Below are positions 18,568 through 28,088 of a stretch of DNA of 64,000 nt, one piece after another. The notes under the pieces were generated by a model. It made no database searches, was not told where the DNA came from, and was given only the letters and a program-made list of their open reading frames with translations. Every line of letters begins with the position of its first letter. Positions within the stretch are counted from its first letter, which is position 1. Source of the stretch: Agaribacter marinus (GTDB taxonomy: Bacteria; Pseudomonadota; Gammaproteobacteria; Enterobacterales; Alteromonadaceae); contig NZ_BSOT01000006.1 of NCBI RefSeq assembly GCF_030160655.1, positions 124,001-188,000 of the forward strand. The letters are read 5' to 3'. The position numbers and the translations under genes are program-made.

Positions 18568-19152
18568 TTAGTGACTCGCGAATACTGTATACTTTAAGGT
18601 AATAATTATACTGATGATTGCGATGCTGGTCGCAATCGCTTGCCATTTATACTTTCTGATAATTTTTTCGGTTTTGTTTCCAAACAACTTTACCAATAAC
18701 GCTATGCCAAAATAACGAATAAAACGACTACTTGTGACTGCCAGCATATATAAGAACAATGAATAGCTTGTTACTCCCGCGGCTAACATCGCTATTTGCA
18801 GAGGGATTGGCGTAACACCTGTGGAAAACACAAACCAAAAGCCATCGTTTTTCATCATGTCCTGAAACATAGAGAATTGTGCGTCGGTTGTCAGATGTGT
18901 CATCACAAATTCACGCAGTACATCAAATAAAAAGTAGCCAACAGCATATCCGACTAACGCACCTAGCATACAACCGAGAGTCGTTATTGCCGCAATTAAC
19001 CATAACTTTTCACGACGGGCTTGCATTAGCGGAACAAGAATCGCTTCAAGTGGTATAGGTACAATGATAGATTCTAAAAAAGATGCTATACCAATACTGG
19101 TAAGCATATGTTTTGAATGTATTATTCTTTTAGTGCGTGCTTTTATCGACAC
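18568..19152 (-). CDS. VTT-domain (YqaA/DedA-like) membrane protein
   Basis: Polytopic inner-membrane protein of 194 residues. The SNARE-associated/VTT signature is seen in FLESIIVPIPLEAILVPLMQA near the N-terminus and FSTGVTPIPLQIAMLAAGV in the middle, and a helix containing SSRFIRYFGIALLVKLFG follows. DedA-type proteins act in lipid-carrier transport and membrane homeostasis; the YqaA branch is less defined. GTG start with an upstream AGG. It lies 24 bp after the amidohydrolase gene and 45 bp before the methyltransferase-like gene, probably one operon. Confidence 0.83.
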   Translation of the reverse strand: MSIKARTKRIIHSKHMLTSIGIASFLESIIVPIPLEAILVPLMQARREKLWLIAAITTLGCMLGALVGYAVGYFLFDVLREFVMTHLTTDAQFSMFQDMMKNDGFWFVFSTGVTPIPLQIAMLAAGVTSYSLFLYMLAVTSSRFIRYFGIALLVKLFGNKTEKIIRKYKWQAIATSIAIISIIITLKYTVFASH

Positions 19153-19176
19153 TCAAATACCTAAGCGCTTCACGCT

Positions 19177-20493
19177 CTACTGTTGTTTATAAACCTTTCC
19201 GTCTTTCATGATAAAGTCGATATTTTGAAGCAAAGTAATGTCATTTGTTGGGTCACCTTTTACTGCAACTAAATCGGCAAATTTGCCTTCCTCAATAGTG
19301 CCCAATGTATCCTGTACTTTAAGTAACTTTGCGGCATTGATGGTTGCCGATAGAATAGCATCCATTTCGGACATACCGGCTTCAACCATTAACGCAAACT
19401 CCTGACCATTGTCGCCATGCGCCGATACGCCAGAATCTGTGCCAAACGCAATTAACACGCCATCTTCATGGGCTCTTGCAAACGTTTGTTGAATGAGTGG
19501 GCCGATAGTGGCTGCTTTAGGGCGCACTATGTCAGGAAAGTATCCGTCTATTTTGGCTTTTTCAGCAACGAAATTCCCAGCCAAGATGGTCGGCACGTAA
19601 TATACGTCATGTTTACGCATTAATTTAATGATTTCCTGATCCATGTAGGTGCCATGTTCAATGCTATCGACGCCAGCTAAAATCGCGCGCTTCATGCCTT
19701 CTTTTCCATGCGCATGCACCGCAACCGTCATGCCATAATCTTTAGCGGTTTGGACAACAGCCTCTAATTCATCGGTCATAAATTGCGGATTCTGTCCACT
19801 TTTCGCAACAGAGAGCACGCCGCCTGTGGCTGTTATCTTAATGAGATCTGCACCATCTTTATATCGTTGACGTACCGCTTCCCTTGCTTCCGCAACGCCA
19901 TTAATTACGCCATCTTGTGGTGTTGGTGCGCCCATTAAGTGTTTGTGCATGCCATTGGTAGGGTCGGCATGACCACCTGTCGTTGCGATAGACTTTGCAG
20001 AGGTATAAATGCGAGGGCCATCAACAACACCTCGGGTAATCGCGTTTCTAAGGGCAACGGTCTCATTATAGGAGTCACCAAGGTTTCTCACGGTTGTGAA
20101 ACCCGCTAGCAAGGTTTTTTTCGCATAATTTACCGCTTGAATGGCGTAGTCAGCTTCATTGTTTGTAAATCGCTTTAGGTAGCCGGCAGTGCCTTCATGT
20201 TGAAAGGTTAAATGCACGTGCATATCCATTAAGCCGGGCATTAAGGTATAGTCGCTTAAATCAATGAATGTATCCGCTTCATTGCCCTTGCGTATACCAT
20301 CTTGAATTTCAACAATTTTATTGCCTTCAACAATCACGGTTTTATCTTCGGTAACACGAGAGTTAGTACTAGTGATAAGTTTACTGACATATATGTAAGT
20401 AGCGGCATATGCAGAGTGAGTTGTGAGCAAGGCGAGTAGAAAAAATGCAATACAGCGTTTAGTATATTTTGTCGTTATTTTTATTTTATTCAT
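19177..20493 (-). CDS. exported amidohydrolase (imidazolonepropionase/prolidase-like)
   Basis: Metal-dependent hydrolase of the COG1228 group, which includes Xaa-Pro-type dipeptidases and related imidohydrolases. ATG at 20493 gives a signal peptide ending HSAYAATY. Metal ligands appear as HVH in [10 protein letters not shown], the carboxylated-Lys region [10 protein letters not shown], His in VAVHAHG, His in SIEHGT and Asp in [12 protein letters not shown]. The C-terminal strand [13 protein letters not shown] closes the composite beta-sandwich. A dipeptide or lactam substrate is likely but unproven. Confidence 0.87.
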   Translation of the reverse strand: MNKIKITTKYTKRCIAFFLLALLTTHSAYAATYIYVSKLITSTNSRVTEDKTVIVEGNKIVEIQDGIRKGNEADTFIDLSDYTLMPGLMDMHVHLTFQHEGTAGYLKRFTNNEADYAIQAVNYAKKTLLAGFTTVRNLGDSYNETVALRNAITRGVVDGPRIYTSAKSIATTGGHADPTNGMHKHLMGAPTPQDGVINGVAEAREAVRQRYKDGADLIKITATGGVLSVAKSGQNPQFMTDELEAVVQTAKDYGMTVAVHAHGKEGMKRAILAGVDSIEHGTYMDQEIIKLMRKHDVYYVPTILAGNFVAEKAKIDGYFPDIVRPKAATIGPLIQQTFARAHEDGVLIAFGTDSGVSAHGDNGQEFALMVEAGMSEMDAILSATINAAKLLKVQDTLGTIEEGKFADLVAVKGDPTNDITLLQNIDFIMKDGKVYKQQ

Positions 20494-20600
20494 GAGTGTA
20501 GAAACCTGCCGAACCATGTGAGCATTTAGCACTATTTGTAGTGCCACATTAGGGCAAAATTACTCACAAATCAAAAGAAGTAAAAAACAGGCGTAAATAT

Positions 20601-21491
20601 CTACTGTAGTTCGGCCTTCAAATCACGTAGTACTTCTTTTAATCGACGGATGTTGTCTGGTCCCATTCGAAGCATTTGTTTTTGTGGAGCACTAAGTGCT
20701 TCGATGCGTTCATCCTTAAATTTATACATTACACTATCTGTATACACTTCAATGGGCACTGGCACTTGTGGGGTATTTAATAAGGTATCGAGTGCATCAA
20801 TTAACGCATCATCAAAGCTTGCTCCTGGTCTAGAAATCTCTGCATAACGTTCTTCAATAACGGGTTTGTATTGTTCAAATAATTTGATGAGTTCATCAGT
20901 ATCGAGACTTTCAAGCACATCTACATATGGAGTGTAACGCTGAAAACTAGCAGGGTCTATCCATTGGCGATCTGCTTGTGTATATACCCTGAAAGATTGT
21001 TGAGGTGGAACAACGAGAGCATCCTTAGGCGATGCTTCAGCATTTGCTAGATTACTCACGTTAATCACAAATTTTTGAATGAGCGCATCATTAACTAGCA
21101 AACGCACAAATGCTGGCGAGTCGGTCACTTGCGCAAGCATGGTTTTGACGACGGCATCACTTACGTCAATTTCAGGCTTTGTTACTGGTTCCGGTATTTC
21201 TTCAATCACGGGAGGGGCAGTGGTTGTTTCGTCTTTTTGGTTTTCCCCGATAACAACTTCCTTCATGTCAGGTAAAGGCTCAAATGTGTCAGACGATTCC
21301 ACGTTATCGTCTGAAATAGTGTCTGCCGAAACTACTGAGTCTGTTTGCGTAGATACTGGCAATTCAACAGGTGCTGATGGTTGTTCTGATGTGGTTGGCC
21401 AAAAGAGAATAACGAGTAGCATGATAGTTAACGCCCCCGCAGCAATTAGATACGGCTTCATTTGTGCTAATTGACTTGGTTGCTCAGACAT
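20601..21491 (-). CDS. DUF3014 family membrane-anchored protein
   Basis: Family of unknown function. One N-terminal transmembrane helix (residues about 14-31) is followed by a Pro/Glu/Ser/Thr-rich linker to about residue 105, then the conserved domain with LDVSDAVV-like IDVSDAVV, RLLVNDALIQKFVINVSNLA and VPPQQSFRVY. The topology puts the domain in the periplasm. ATG at 21491 has GGAG seven bases upstream; a GTG two codons earlier would sit on the ribosome site. It is the first gene of the leftward group ending at 17.76 kb. Confidence 0.83.
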   Translation of the reverse strand: MSEQPSQLAQMKPYLIAAGALTIMLLVILFWPTTSEQPSAPVELPVSTQTDSVVSADTISDDNVESSDTFEPLPDMKEVVIGENQKDETTTAPPVIEEIPEPVTKPEIDVSDAVVKTMLAQVTDSPAFVRLLVNDALIQKFVINVSNLANAEASPKDALVVPPQQSFRVYTQADRQWIDPASFQRYTPYVDVLESLDTDELIKLFEQYKPVIEERYAEISRPGASFDDALIDALDTLLNTPQVPVPIEVYTDSVMYKFKDERIEALSAPQKQMLRMGPDNIRRLKEVLRDLKAELQ

Positions 21492-21703
21492 ATTCACTCT
21501 CCGTTAGATTACTCTAGCTATGCACTTCATGACTCTACAGTATACATATTGTCGACTCCATAAATTTCAATAAATTCAATTTAAACGCAGCGTTGAAGAA
21601 CAGGTTCAAGTGATGCTTTGACTTGAATATGGTATGTGTCGAATCTATTTTTCTATGATACGCGTAATTTAAACAATGAAAATTATGTTAATAGGGAAGT
21701 AAA

Positions 21704-21847
21704 TTGACAAAATTCTTATTTGCTAGCTTACAAAATGCGTCTATACATATTGAAACACTCGAAGTACATTCTTTTGAAATGATTGGAAATCCGAAAAAAG
21801 CTGAAAAGCCCATGTCATTGCCCTTTAGTATGGATTTACCCTACTAG
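21704..21847 (+). CDS. possible 47-residue small protein
   Basis: A TTG codon five bases after AGGGAAG opens a 48-codon frame ending PFSMDLPY and a stop. Nothing in it is recognised. It is the only coding candidate in the 500-bp gap before the two-component system; the stretch 21492-21703 shows nothing. It could be random, and no ATG start exists. Confidence 0.2.
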   Translation: MTKFLFASLQNASIHIETLEVHSFEMIGNPKKAEKPMSLPFSMDLPY

Positions 21848-21880
21848 CGCACGGCAATGAAACTCTCTTATGTCCCATGC

Positions 21881-21897
21881 TTTCACGAATGTTTCAC
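21881..21897 (+). promoter_or_regulatory. candidate response-regulator binding site upstream of the two-component operon
   Basis: TTTCAC-N5-TTTCAC with an 11-bp period, the tandem layout used by OmpR/PhoB-family regulators, 97 bp before the regulator start. A matching site precedes the TonB receptor at 23937, which suggests autoregulation plus receptor control. Confidence 0.6.
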
Positions 21898-21993
21898 ACA
21901 TCAGAAGATAAGATTAATGATGTACTCGGCCAAATTCTTAGGTAATCTGGCTTGAAAATAATTCATCATTAAGTAGCGGAAGGAAACCGACGA

Positions 21994-22674
21994 ATGCAAT
22001 CTTTGTCTATATTGGTCGTAGAGGATAATCGAGATATAGCAGAAAACTTGGTTAACTTTTTGGAGGACTGCGGGCACGAGGTAGATGCAATTCATTCGGG
22101 TAATCGGGCGCATCAACTATTGTCAATTAATCAGTACGATGTGTTGTGTCTAGATGTGATGTTACCTGGTATGGATGGCTTTACGCTGGCCAGAAAGGTG
22201 CGTAACGAACTTAACTTGTCTATTCCTATTTTATTCATGACCGCTAGAGATACCCTTGAAGATAAGGTTGAAGGCTTTACCTTTGGCGGCGATGACTATT
22301 TAACTAAGCCTTTTGACCTTCAAGAAGTTGAATTGCGTATTTCTGCTTTAGCAAGGCGTGCATACGGCAATGTGACTAACCGTTTATTGGTTGGCCAATG
22401 GCGAATAGAGTTTTCTCGCTTGCAGCTATTTCATCGAGATGAAGCAATTAAAACGACGCAAACTGGCTTCAATATATTTAAACAACTCGCCCTTAATTAC
22501 CCAAACCTAGTGAGTCGACAGGCCCTTGAACGAAGCCTGTGGGGCGAATTACCCCCGGCAAGTGATGCTTTGCGTAGCCATATTTTTGCATTAAGAAAGG
22601 CGATACGTGAAGCGACGACACATGACGCCATTGAAACGGTTCACGGACTTGGTTTTCGCTTGGTAGTTGAATAA
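21994..22674 (+). CDS. OmpR-family response regulator
   Basis: Two-component transcription factor of 226 residues. The receiver has the acidic pair E10/D11 in VVEDN, phospho-acceptor D54 in CLDVMLPGMDG, a switch Thr in FMTARD and Lys in LTKPFD. A winged-helix DNA-binding domain fills the second half, ending in IETVHGLGFRLV. It is 2 bp ahead of its kinase gene. The TTTCAC tandem repeats before this operon and before the TonB receptor are likely targets. Confidence 0.94.
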   Translation: MQSLSILVVEDNRDIAENLVNFLEDCGHEVDAIHSGNRAHQLLSINQYDVLCLDVMLPGMDGFTLARKVRNELNLSIPILFMTARDTLEDKVEGFTFGGDDYLTKPFDLQEVELRISALARRAYGNVTNRLLVGQWRIEFSRLQLFHRDEAIKTTQTGFNIFKQLALNYPNLVSRQALERSLWGELPPASDALRSHIFALRKAIREATTHDAIETVHGLGFRLVVE

Positions 22675-22676
22675 CC

Positions 22677-23933
22677 GTGATTCCCAACAGAAAGTCATCG
22701 TTGCGCCGTTCGATTACGCTCGGTTTACTACTTTTTTTTAGCCTTCAATTGCTAGTTGGTTTATTTTATTTGTTGATGAGCTTCTATTCTGGTCAAGAAA
22801 GTGTTCATTCCGCATTTTTAACCATGCAAGCGAAAGAGTATTTGCTTGCTAAGGCGCAAGATTCAAGCGTCGTCACGCCAAGAAATCCGTCGTTCAGTGT
22901 CTATTTATCGACTGACGAAATGCCGAGTACTCTATCAACGATTGCTGAAGATTTATCTGTGGGTTATCACGATTTAGATGAAGTAGATCCCTTTGGCAGC
23001 GGCGAACAAACGGAGCTGCAAGTATACATTGTCGACATTCAAAACATCGGGCGACACTATTTTGTGTCGCGCATTTTTGAGCCTGATGATGTTAATTTTA
23101 TGCGAGATAAAACCTTGGGGTTCATTGGTAGTTATACACTCGCGGCGATGGTATTGAGCTTCTTCTTTATCTGGTTACTTCGCCGTCACTATTTACATCC
23201 TCTAAACGCTTTAATAGACAGTGTAAACACCTGGGACTTTTCTTCAGAACCGAGCCAGTTTGCCAAAACGTATAACAAGGGGGACTTGGGCATACTTGCG
23301 CGTTCATTAGACGAACTGAGTCAGCGACAAGCTGAATTTCTCCGCCGTGAACAAAATACGACTCGCAACATAAGCCACGAACTTCGCACACCTATTACAG
23401 TTATTCGCAGTACGTTGGATCTAATGCAAATGCGCGCAAACAAAAATGGTGAGCATGAAAATGACAATCAACTCGCGAAGCTTAAACGTGCCTGTGATGA
23501 GCTAGAAGCCAACGTGTACGGCATTTTGTATTTGGGCCGGGAAAAACACTTAGACAACGAAATTACGGAAGCCACCGAAGAATGCAGAGATATTATTCAA
23601 GGACTTGAAGAGCACCCTGCTTGGAACATGTCTTATGTTGAACTGGACATTGAAAACGGGATCGTACTAAATTGTCAGCGCATCATGTTTAGAATTCTTG
23701 TCGGGAATTTGCTTAGAAATGCATTGGAGCATGGTGAAGTTAATTCCATCAAAATTTCATTAAACAGTACCTTGTTATCTATTCACAATACGCAGCAATC
23801 GCCACTTGAAGACATTGATGAGAATCATTTTGGTTTAGGGCTCGATATCGTTAGGCAAATATGCGAGCGCTTAACGTGGCGTTTTTCTTTGACTAAGAGT
23901 GGCGTAAGTATTTGCGCAAAGGTCACGTTTTAA
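22677..23933 (+). CDS. sensor histidine kinase partner of the upstream regulator
   Basis: Membrane kinase of 418 residues. Transmembrane helix 1 is near residues 12-34, a short periplasmic domain runs to about 145, helix 2 lies near 148-167, then HAMP, HisKA with H234 in NISHELRTPITV, and an HATPase domain with the N-box LLRNALEHGE and G-box FGLGLDIVRQ. The DHp and ATPase parts are compact but complete. GTG start, coupled to the regulator stop. The small periplasmic domain suggests a simple ligand such as a metal or peptide, which is inference. Confidence 0.92.
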   Translation: MIPNRKSSLRRSITLGLLLFFSLQLLVGLFYLLMSFYSGQESVHSAFLTMQAKEYLLAKAQDSSVVTPRNPSFSVYLSTDEMPSTLSTIAEDLSVGYHDLDEVDPFGSGEQTELQVYIVDIQNIGRHYFVSRIFEPDDVNFMRDKTLGFIGSYTLAAMVLSFFFIWLLRRHYLHPLNALIDSVNTWDFSSEPSQFAKTYNKGDLGILARSLDELSQRQAEFLRREQNTTRNISHELRTPITVIRSTLDLMQMRANKNGEHENDNQLAKLKRACDELEANVYGILYLGREKHLDNEITEATEECRDIIQGLEEHPAWNMSYVELDIENGIVLNCQRIMFRILVGNLLRNALEHGEVNSIKISLNSTLLSIHNTQQSPLEDIDENHFGLGLDIVRQICERLTWRFSLTKSGVSICAKVTF

Positions 23934-23936
23934 ATA

Positions 23937-23953
23937 TTTCACACTTGCTTCAC
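23937..23953 (+). promoter_or_regulatory. candidate response-regulator site upstream of the TonB receptor
   Basis: TTTCAC-N5-CTTCAC, 11-bp period, just after the kinase stop and 70 bp before the receptor. It extends to TTCACAC in both halves and closely matches the site at 21881. Confidence 0.6.
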
Positions 23954-24022
23954 ACTCCCTTGTCATTTGATTGACGTAAGCCATGGCAACCTAGTCCCAG
24001 ATTGAATAAATAGGGACTAAAA

Positions 24023-26152
24023 ATGAAGAAAAATGGTGTTAAGTATATTTCGTTTTGTATTGCTTCATGCTTGCTGTCAAATGCCTTTGTCATTAATCAA
24101 ACATTTGCTCAAACAGAAACGAACGGTGTATCTACAAATAGCGAAGTAGAAAAAGAAACTGAAGTGATTGATGTGGTGGCAATGCGACCACAAGGTATCC
24201 AAATTTCTTCAAAACAAATTACGACGATGCCGGGTGGTTTTGGTGACCCTCTCAAAGCGTTAGATGCACTGCCAGGCGTGGTCTTAGCGCTACCCTCTAC
24301 AGGCAGCCCTGTTGCACAACCGGCGATTCGAGGCAGCTCCCCAGGTGACAATCAATATGAAAGTGATTTTTTGCCAGTTGGATACGTGTTCCACCGTGAG
24401 GGCATTAGTATATTTAACCCCTTGTTGATTAAAGGTTTCGATTTGAAAACGTCTGCCTGGTCAGGACAATATAATGATTCTATTGGTGGTGTTATTTCAA
24501 CTGAACTCAGAGATCCTAACTTTGAAGAATTCAATGCCATCATTGATTTGAGCCAAATTCGTTCCGGTATTTTAGTTGAGTCGCCTCTAGGATCGAAAGC
24601 CGCATTTTATGCATCTTATCGAGAATCACTTATTCATCACTTTGTAGATGATGTGGTTGAAGATGAAGATTTTACCTTCTCAACCCCCCCGCGAAATCAC
24701 GACTATCAAGTCAAGTTTGTGTGGGACATGAATAGCAAAAACACTTTGCGTGTAGTGGCTACAGGGGCTGAAGATATCGCCAGAATTGCATTTAAGGAAG
24801 ATGCAAAAGAAGTTGCCAGAAACCCTGATCTAGCCGCCGGGGAAGGTTTTAGCTCAAAATATGACAACGTAGGATTTATTCTTGATAACGATAGCTGGCT
24901 AGGCGAATCAAAATTTGCTGTAAACTTTTTAGATCGCCAAATTGATATCAATGAAGGGCTTGTAGAGCAAAGTTCATTTAAAACTAAGGATACATTGTTT
25001 AAATGGCGGACAAAAACTGCCCTCGACATTGGCCATCTTACATGGGGAGGGGAGTGGTTAAATCGAGCGATCACGCATACCAATAATAGTCGTTTGCTGA
25101 CCTGTATCCCTGAGTTCGATACTTGTGCACCAAGCCCGTTGTCGCCAATTGTGCAAGATATTGTCGACGTGGATGTCAGATTTTCCTCACTTTATGCAGA
25201 TTGGTACATGCCTGTAACTCAAAAATGGGATGCTACCCTTACGCTAGCGGTAAACAATGATGATTTTACGGATACCACAAGCCTTGAGCCACGAGTGTTA
25301 GCGAGTTATCAGCTGAACGAAAAACAGACCTTGAGTTTTTCTGCAGGTAAGTATCAACAATGGTTTAGAGATCCGAATATATTGAGCCCCGTGTTTGGAA
25401 ATCCAGATTTAACGCCAAGTGATGCGACTATGTTGGGTGTTGTTTTTGACCAAGCAATGGGCAACGGTTTTAATTGGAAAGTTGACCTTTATTACAAGCA
25501 GCTCAATAACTTGATTGTGCCTGAACAAAGCGATAGTCAGATGGCAGAAAATGGGCAAGTGATGACAACAAGCGATGTTGCGCCCTATAGCAATAATGGC
25601 GAAGGTACAGCATGGGGGGCAGAATTTATGATTAATAAGGCGTTGACTGACGATTGGTATGGTTGGTTTTCCCTTGCTTATACAAAGTCCGAACGCAAAA
25701 ACTCGCAGACAAATGAGACAATCAATTATGAGTTTGATATTCCAGTGATTGCAAATTTGGTTGCAAAATACCAATGGAGTGATAATTGGCACTTTGGCGT
25801 TAAATGGACTTACCGTAGCGGTCGACGTTATACCGATGTGTTAGATTCGTTTCCGGTATTTGCAAATGCGGATAACCCCAATACGCCATCGGATGAACCA
25901 CTGTTTTATGTGCCTGTTTACGGCGAATTCAATGGGCAGCGCAGAGAATCAGGTCATCGCTTAGATATTCGTGTGGATTACATGACAAAAATTTATGGCT
26001 CTAATGTGAATATGTATATCGATGTCTTGAATGTGTTAGGTAGTCAACGAATACAGGAGGACGAATGGAATGCTGATTACACCTCGTCTATTCCAGATTA
26101 TGAATTTCCTGACGAAATGTTTCCGGGTTTAGGTATCTCAATGCAATTCTAG
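24023..26152 (+). CDS. TonB-dependent outer-membrane receptor
   Basis: Outer-membrane gated transporter of 709 residues. A signal peptide (ending TFAQT) is followed by a plug domain with ALDALPGVVLA, AIRGSSPGDNQY and GGVISTELRDP, then a beta-barrel. The C-terminus ends in an aromatic-type signal (GISMQF) as expected for outer-membrane proteins. There is no N-terminal signalling extension, so it does not work through a sigma/anti-sigma pair. The adjacent two-component system and its shared repeats imply direct control. The cargo is unknown: the agarase 225 bp downstream hints at oligosaccharide, but a terminator separates them. Confidence 0.9.
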   Translation: MKKNGVKYISFCIASCLLSNAFVINQTFAQTETNGVSTNSEVEKETEVIDVVAMRPQGIQISSKQITTMPGGFGDPLKALDALPGVVLALPSTGSPVAQPAIRGSSPGDNQYESDFLPVGYVFHREGISIFNPLLIKGFDLKTSAWSGQYNDSIGGVISTELRDPNFEEFNAIIDLSQIRSGILVESPLGSKAAFYASYRESLIHHFVDDVVEDEDFTFSTPPRNHDYQVKFVWDMNSKNTLRVVATGAEDIARIAFKEDAKEVARNPDLAAGEGFSSKYDNVGFILDNDSWLGESKFAVNFLDRQIDINEGLVEQSSFKTKDTLFKWRTKTALDIGHLTWGGEWLNRAITHTNNSRLLTCIPEFDTCAPSPLSPIVQDIVDVDVRFSSLYADWYMPVTQKWDATLTLAVNNDDFTDTTSLEPRVLASYQLNEKQTLSFSAGKYQQWFRDPNILSPVFGNPDLTPSDATMLGVVFDQAMGNGFNWKVDLYYKQLNNLIVPEQSDSQMAENGQVMTTSDVAPYSNNGEGTAWGAEFMINKALTDDWYGWFSLAYTKSERKNSQTNETINYEFDIPVIANLVAKYQWSDNWHFGVKWTYRSGRRYTDVLDSFPVFANADNPNTPSDEPLFYVPVYGEFNGQRRESGHRLDIRVDYMTKIYGSNVNMYIDVLNVLGSQRIQEDEWNADYTSSIPDYEFPDEMFPGLGISMQF

Positions 26153-26162
26153 CGTTGTGTGC

Positions 26163-26212
26163 AATGACTTGGCCATCCGAAATTCCCTGGCGGGTGGTTA
26201 AGTCATTTTTCT
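26163..26212 (+). terminator. terminator after the TonB receptor
   Basis: A 16-bp stem with wobble pairs (AATGACTTGGCCATCC at 26163-26178 with GGGTGGTTAAGTCATT at 26192-26207), 13-nt loop, then T-rich TTTCTTTT. Confidence 0.85.
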
Positions 26213-26377
26213 TTTGTGACGTCTTCTGATGACTGTTTGTAGAGGCGTTTTAGCGTCAAAAGCTATTGCTCTAATGGTAAACGACTAAATTTCGTAAAAT
26301 AAAAATAAATTTTAGATATAAAATTTGTTAATATTATGTTGCCAATTAATGGAAGTATATATTTACGAGATTTTGCA

Positions 26378-28078
26378 ATGCAACGAACAGTCCATAGTTT
26401 AATATTAAGCGCAGCCTTATGTTCGCCCTCTTTGGCTAATGATTGGGAAGGAATTCCAGTACCTGCAGATGCCGGTCAAGGTAAAGTCTGGGTACTACAA
26501 GATTTGTCAGATAGCTTTGACTATGAAGCACCAGCTGATGATAAAGGTGCTGAGTTTTTCTCTCGCTGGAATGAAGGTTACATAAATACTTGGTTAGGGC
26601 CAGGTAAAACAGTTTGGGAGGATACTCATTCATCAGTTACCGGTGGCGAGTTATTGATAAGAGCCAGTAGAATACCCGACAATTATGTGCTTGAAGATAA
26701 ACAAGGTGGTGTGTTCGTTGGCAGTATCAGCTCGAATCAACCTGTTATTTATCCCATTTATATGGAAGCACGGGCGCAGCTTAACAACTCAACTTTGGCA
26801 TCTACCTTTTGGTTTTTAAGTGGTGACTCGACACAAGAAATTGACGTGATTGAGGCATATGGCGGTGATGGCGCTGATAATAACGGCGATGGAGTAATAA
26901 GCGGGAACAACGAAGATAATCGCTGGTTTGCCAAACGCCTACATTTAAGTAGCCATACATTTATACGCGAACCTTTCATGGACTATCAACCAAAAGACGA
27001 AGAGGGTGTTTTGGGGACTTGGTATCATGAAGATGGGCGCGATAACTGGCGAGATGAGTATGTGACAGTCGGCGCATATTGGAAATCACCAGACCATATC
27101 GAATACTATGTGAATGGGAATTGGGTGCGGACGATTACGAGTACTGGTTACTCTTATCTTCAACCTGACGGAGCCGTATTTGAAGAAACATTAGATTTTA
27201 ACCCGCTTGATAAATTTGATTATACAAATGGCACTGGGCTTAATAAGCCCATGTTCGCTATTATTAGTATGGAAGATCAAGATTGGCGAGAAGCAATTGG
27301 TCTTACTCCTACCAATACAGATTTAGCGAATGAAGCGACCAATACATATAAGGTAGATTGGGTAAGGTTTTATAAACCTGTGCTGGAGGCCAGTTTAATA
27401 GATACTAGTGACTGGACCCGGGGGGACGCGATTACTACAGAATTCGGTAGTTTTTCTGCGACAGGTAAAGATGGTGCAGCAGTCAGTGGAGATGACGTAG
27501 AAGGATTTAGTCTGTCGGGCATCGACAACATTAACTTCAACACCGTCGGTGATTGGGGAGATTACCTTGTTGACGTCCCTCAAGCAGGGCATTACGACGT
27601 AGAATTTGTAACTGGCTCGCCAGCGGCGTCAGGCATAGGTATTCAGTTGTTTATTGACAATGAGCTTGTTAAGACCGTCAGCTTTGATGGTACAGGCGGT
27701 TGGGAAAATTACGCAGCAGTGGATGCCGGTGCTATCTATATAGCGGAGGCGGGCAGTAAAACAGTCAGAGTACAAAGTTCTGGAAACGAGACGTGGCAAT
27801 GGAATGGCGATGAATTCTCATTTTTTCAGTTAACCAATCCAAATCCAGAAGTTTTCCCAGAGCCAGAGCCTGTGCCTACACCAGCGCCTGAACCTTTGCC
27901 AGAGCCCGAACCTGCACCAGAGCCCGAACCTGCGCCAGCACCAGAACCTGCGCCCGAATCACCGCCTGCAACGGACGCGAGCACGGACTCTGGCGGTGGA
28001 TCAACTAGTATTCTTCTGCTTGGATTGTTAGCTTTATTGGCTGGGTGCAGGCGACACGTTAATTTTAACCAATACTAA
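26378..28078 (+). CDS. secreted GH16 beta-agarase with CBM6 and C-terminal sorting tail
   Basis: Endo-acting enzyme predicted to cut beta-1,4 links in agarose. ATG at 26378 gives a clean signal peptide (ending SLAND); an ATG at 26336 would add 14 residues. The GH16 domain covers about residues 25-340, with catalytic QEIDVIE (E154, D156, E159) and family strands YMEARAQL, FWFLSGD and FAIISMEDQDWR. A CBM6-like domain follows (about 350-490). Next comes a Pro/Glu/Ala-rich linker, then GGGSTS, a hydrophobic helix and RR, resembling a GlyGly-CTERM signal. An Asp/Asn/Gly-rich loop follows the catalytic strand. Porphyranase is the main alternative. Confidence 0.88.
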   Translation: MQRTVHSLILSAALCSPSLANDWEGIPVPADAGQGKVWVLQDLSDSFDYEAPADDKGAEFFSRWNEGYINTWLGPGKTVWEDTHSSVTGGELLIRASRIPDNYVLEDKQGGVFVGSISSNQPVIYPIYMEARAQLNNSTLASTFWFLSGDSTQEIDVIEAYGGDGADNNGDGVISGNNEDNRWFAKRLHLSSHTFIREPFMDYQPKDEEGVLGTWYHEDGRDNWRDEYVTVGAYWKSPDHIEYYVNGNWVRTITSTGYSYLQPDGAVFEETLDFNPLDKFDYTNGTGLNKPMFAIISMEDQDWREAIGLTPTNTDLANEATNTYKVDWVRFYKPVLEASLIDTSDWTRGDAITTEFGSFSATGKDGAAVSGDDVEGFSLSGIDNINFNTVGDWGDYLVDVPQAGHYDVEFVTGSPAASGIGIQLFIDNELVKTVSFDGTGGWENYAAVDAGAIYIAEAGSKTVRVQSSGNETWQWNGDEFSFFQLTNPNPEVFPEPEPVPTPAPEPLPEPEPAPEPEPAPAPEPAPESPPATDASTDSGGGSTSILLLGLLALLAGCRRHVNFNQY

Positions 28079-28088
28079 ATGGAAAAAC

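Noticed and set aside
27850-27965. Tandem repeat in the agarase gene
   Set aside because: It is a low-complexity Pro/Glu/Ala linker, common in secreted enzymes, not a structured DNA repeat.
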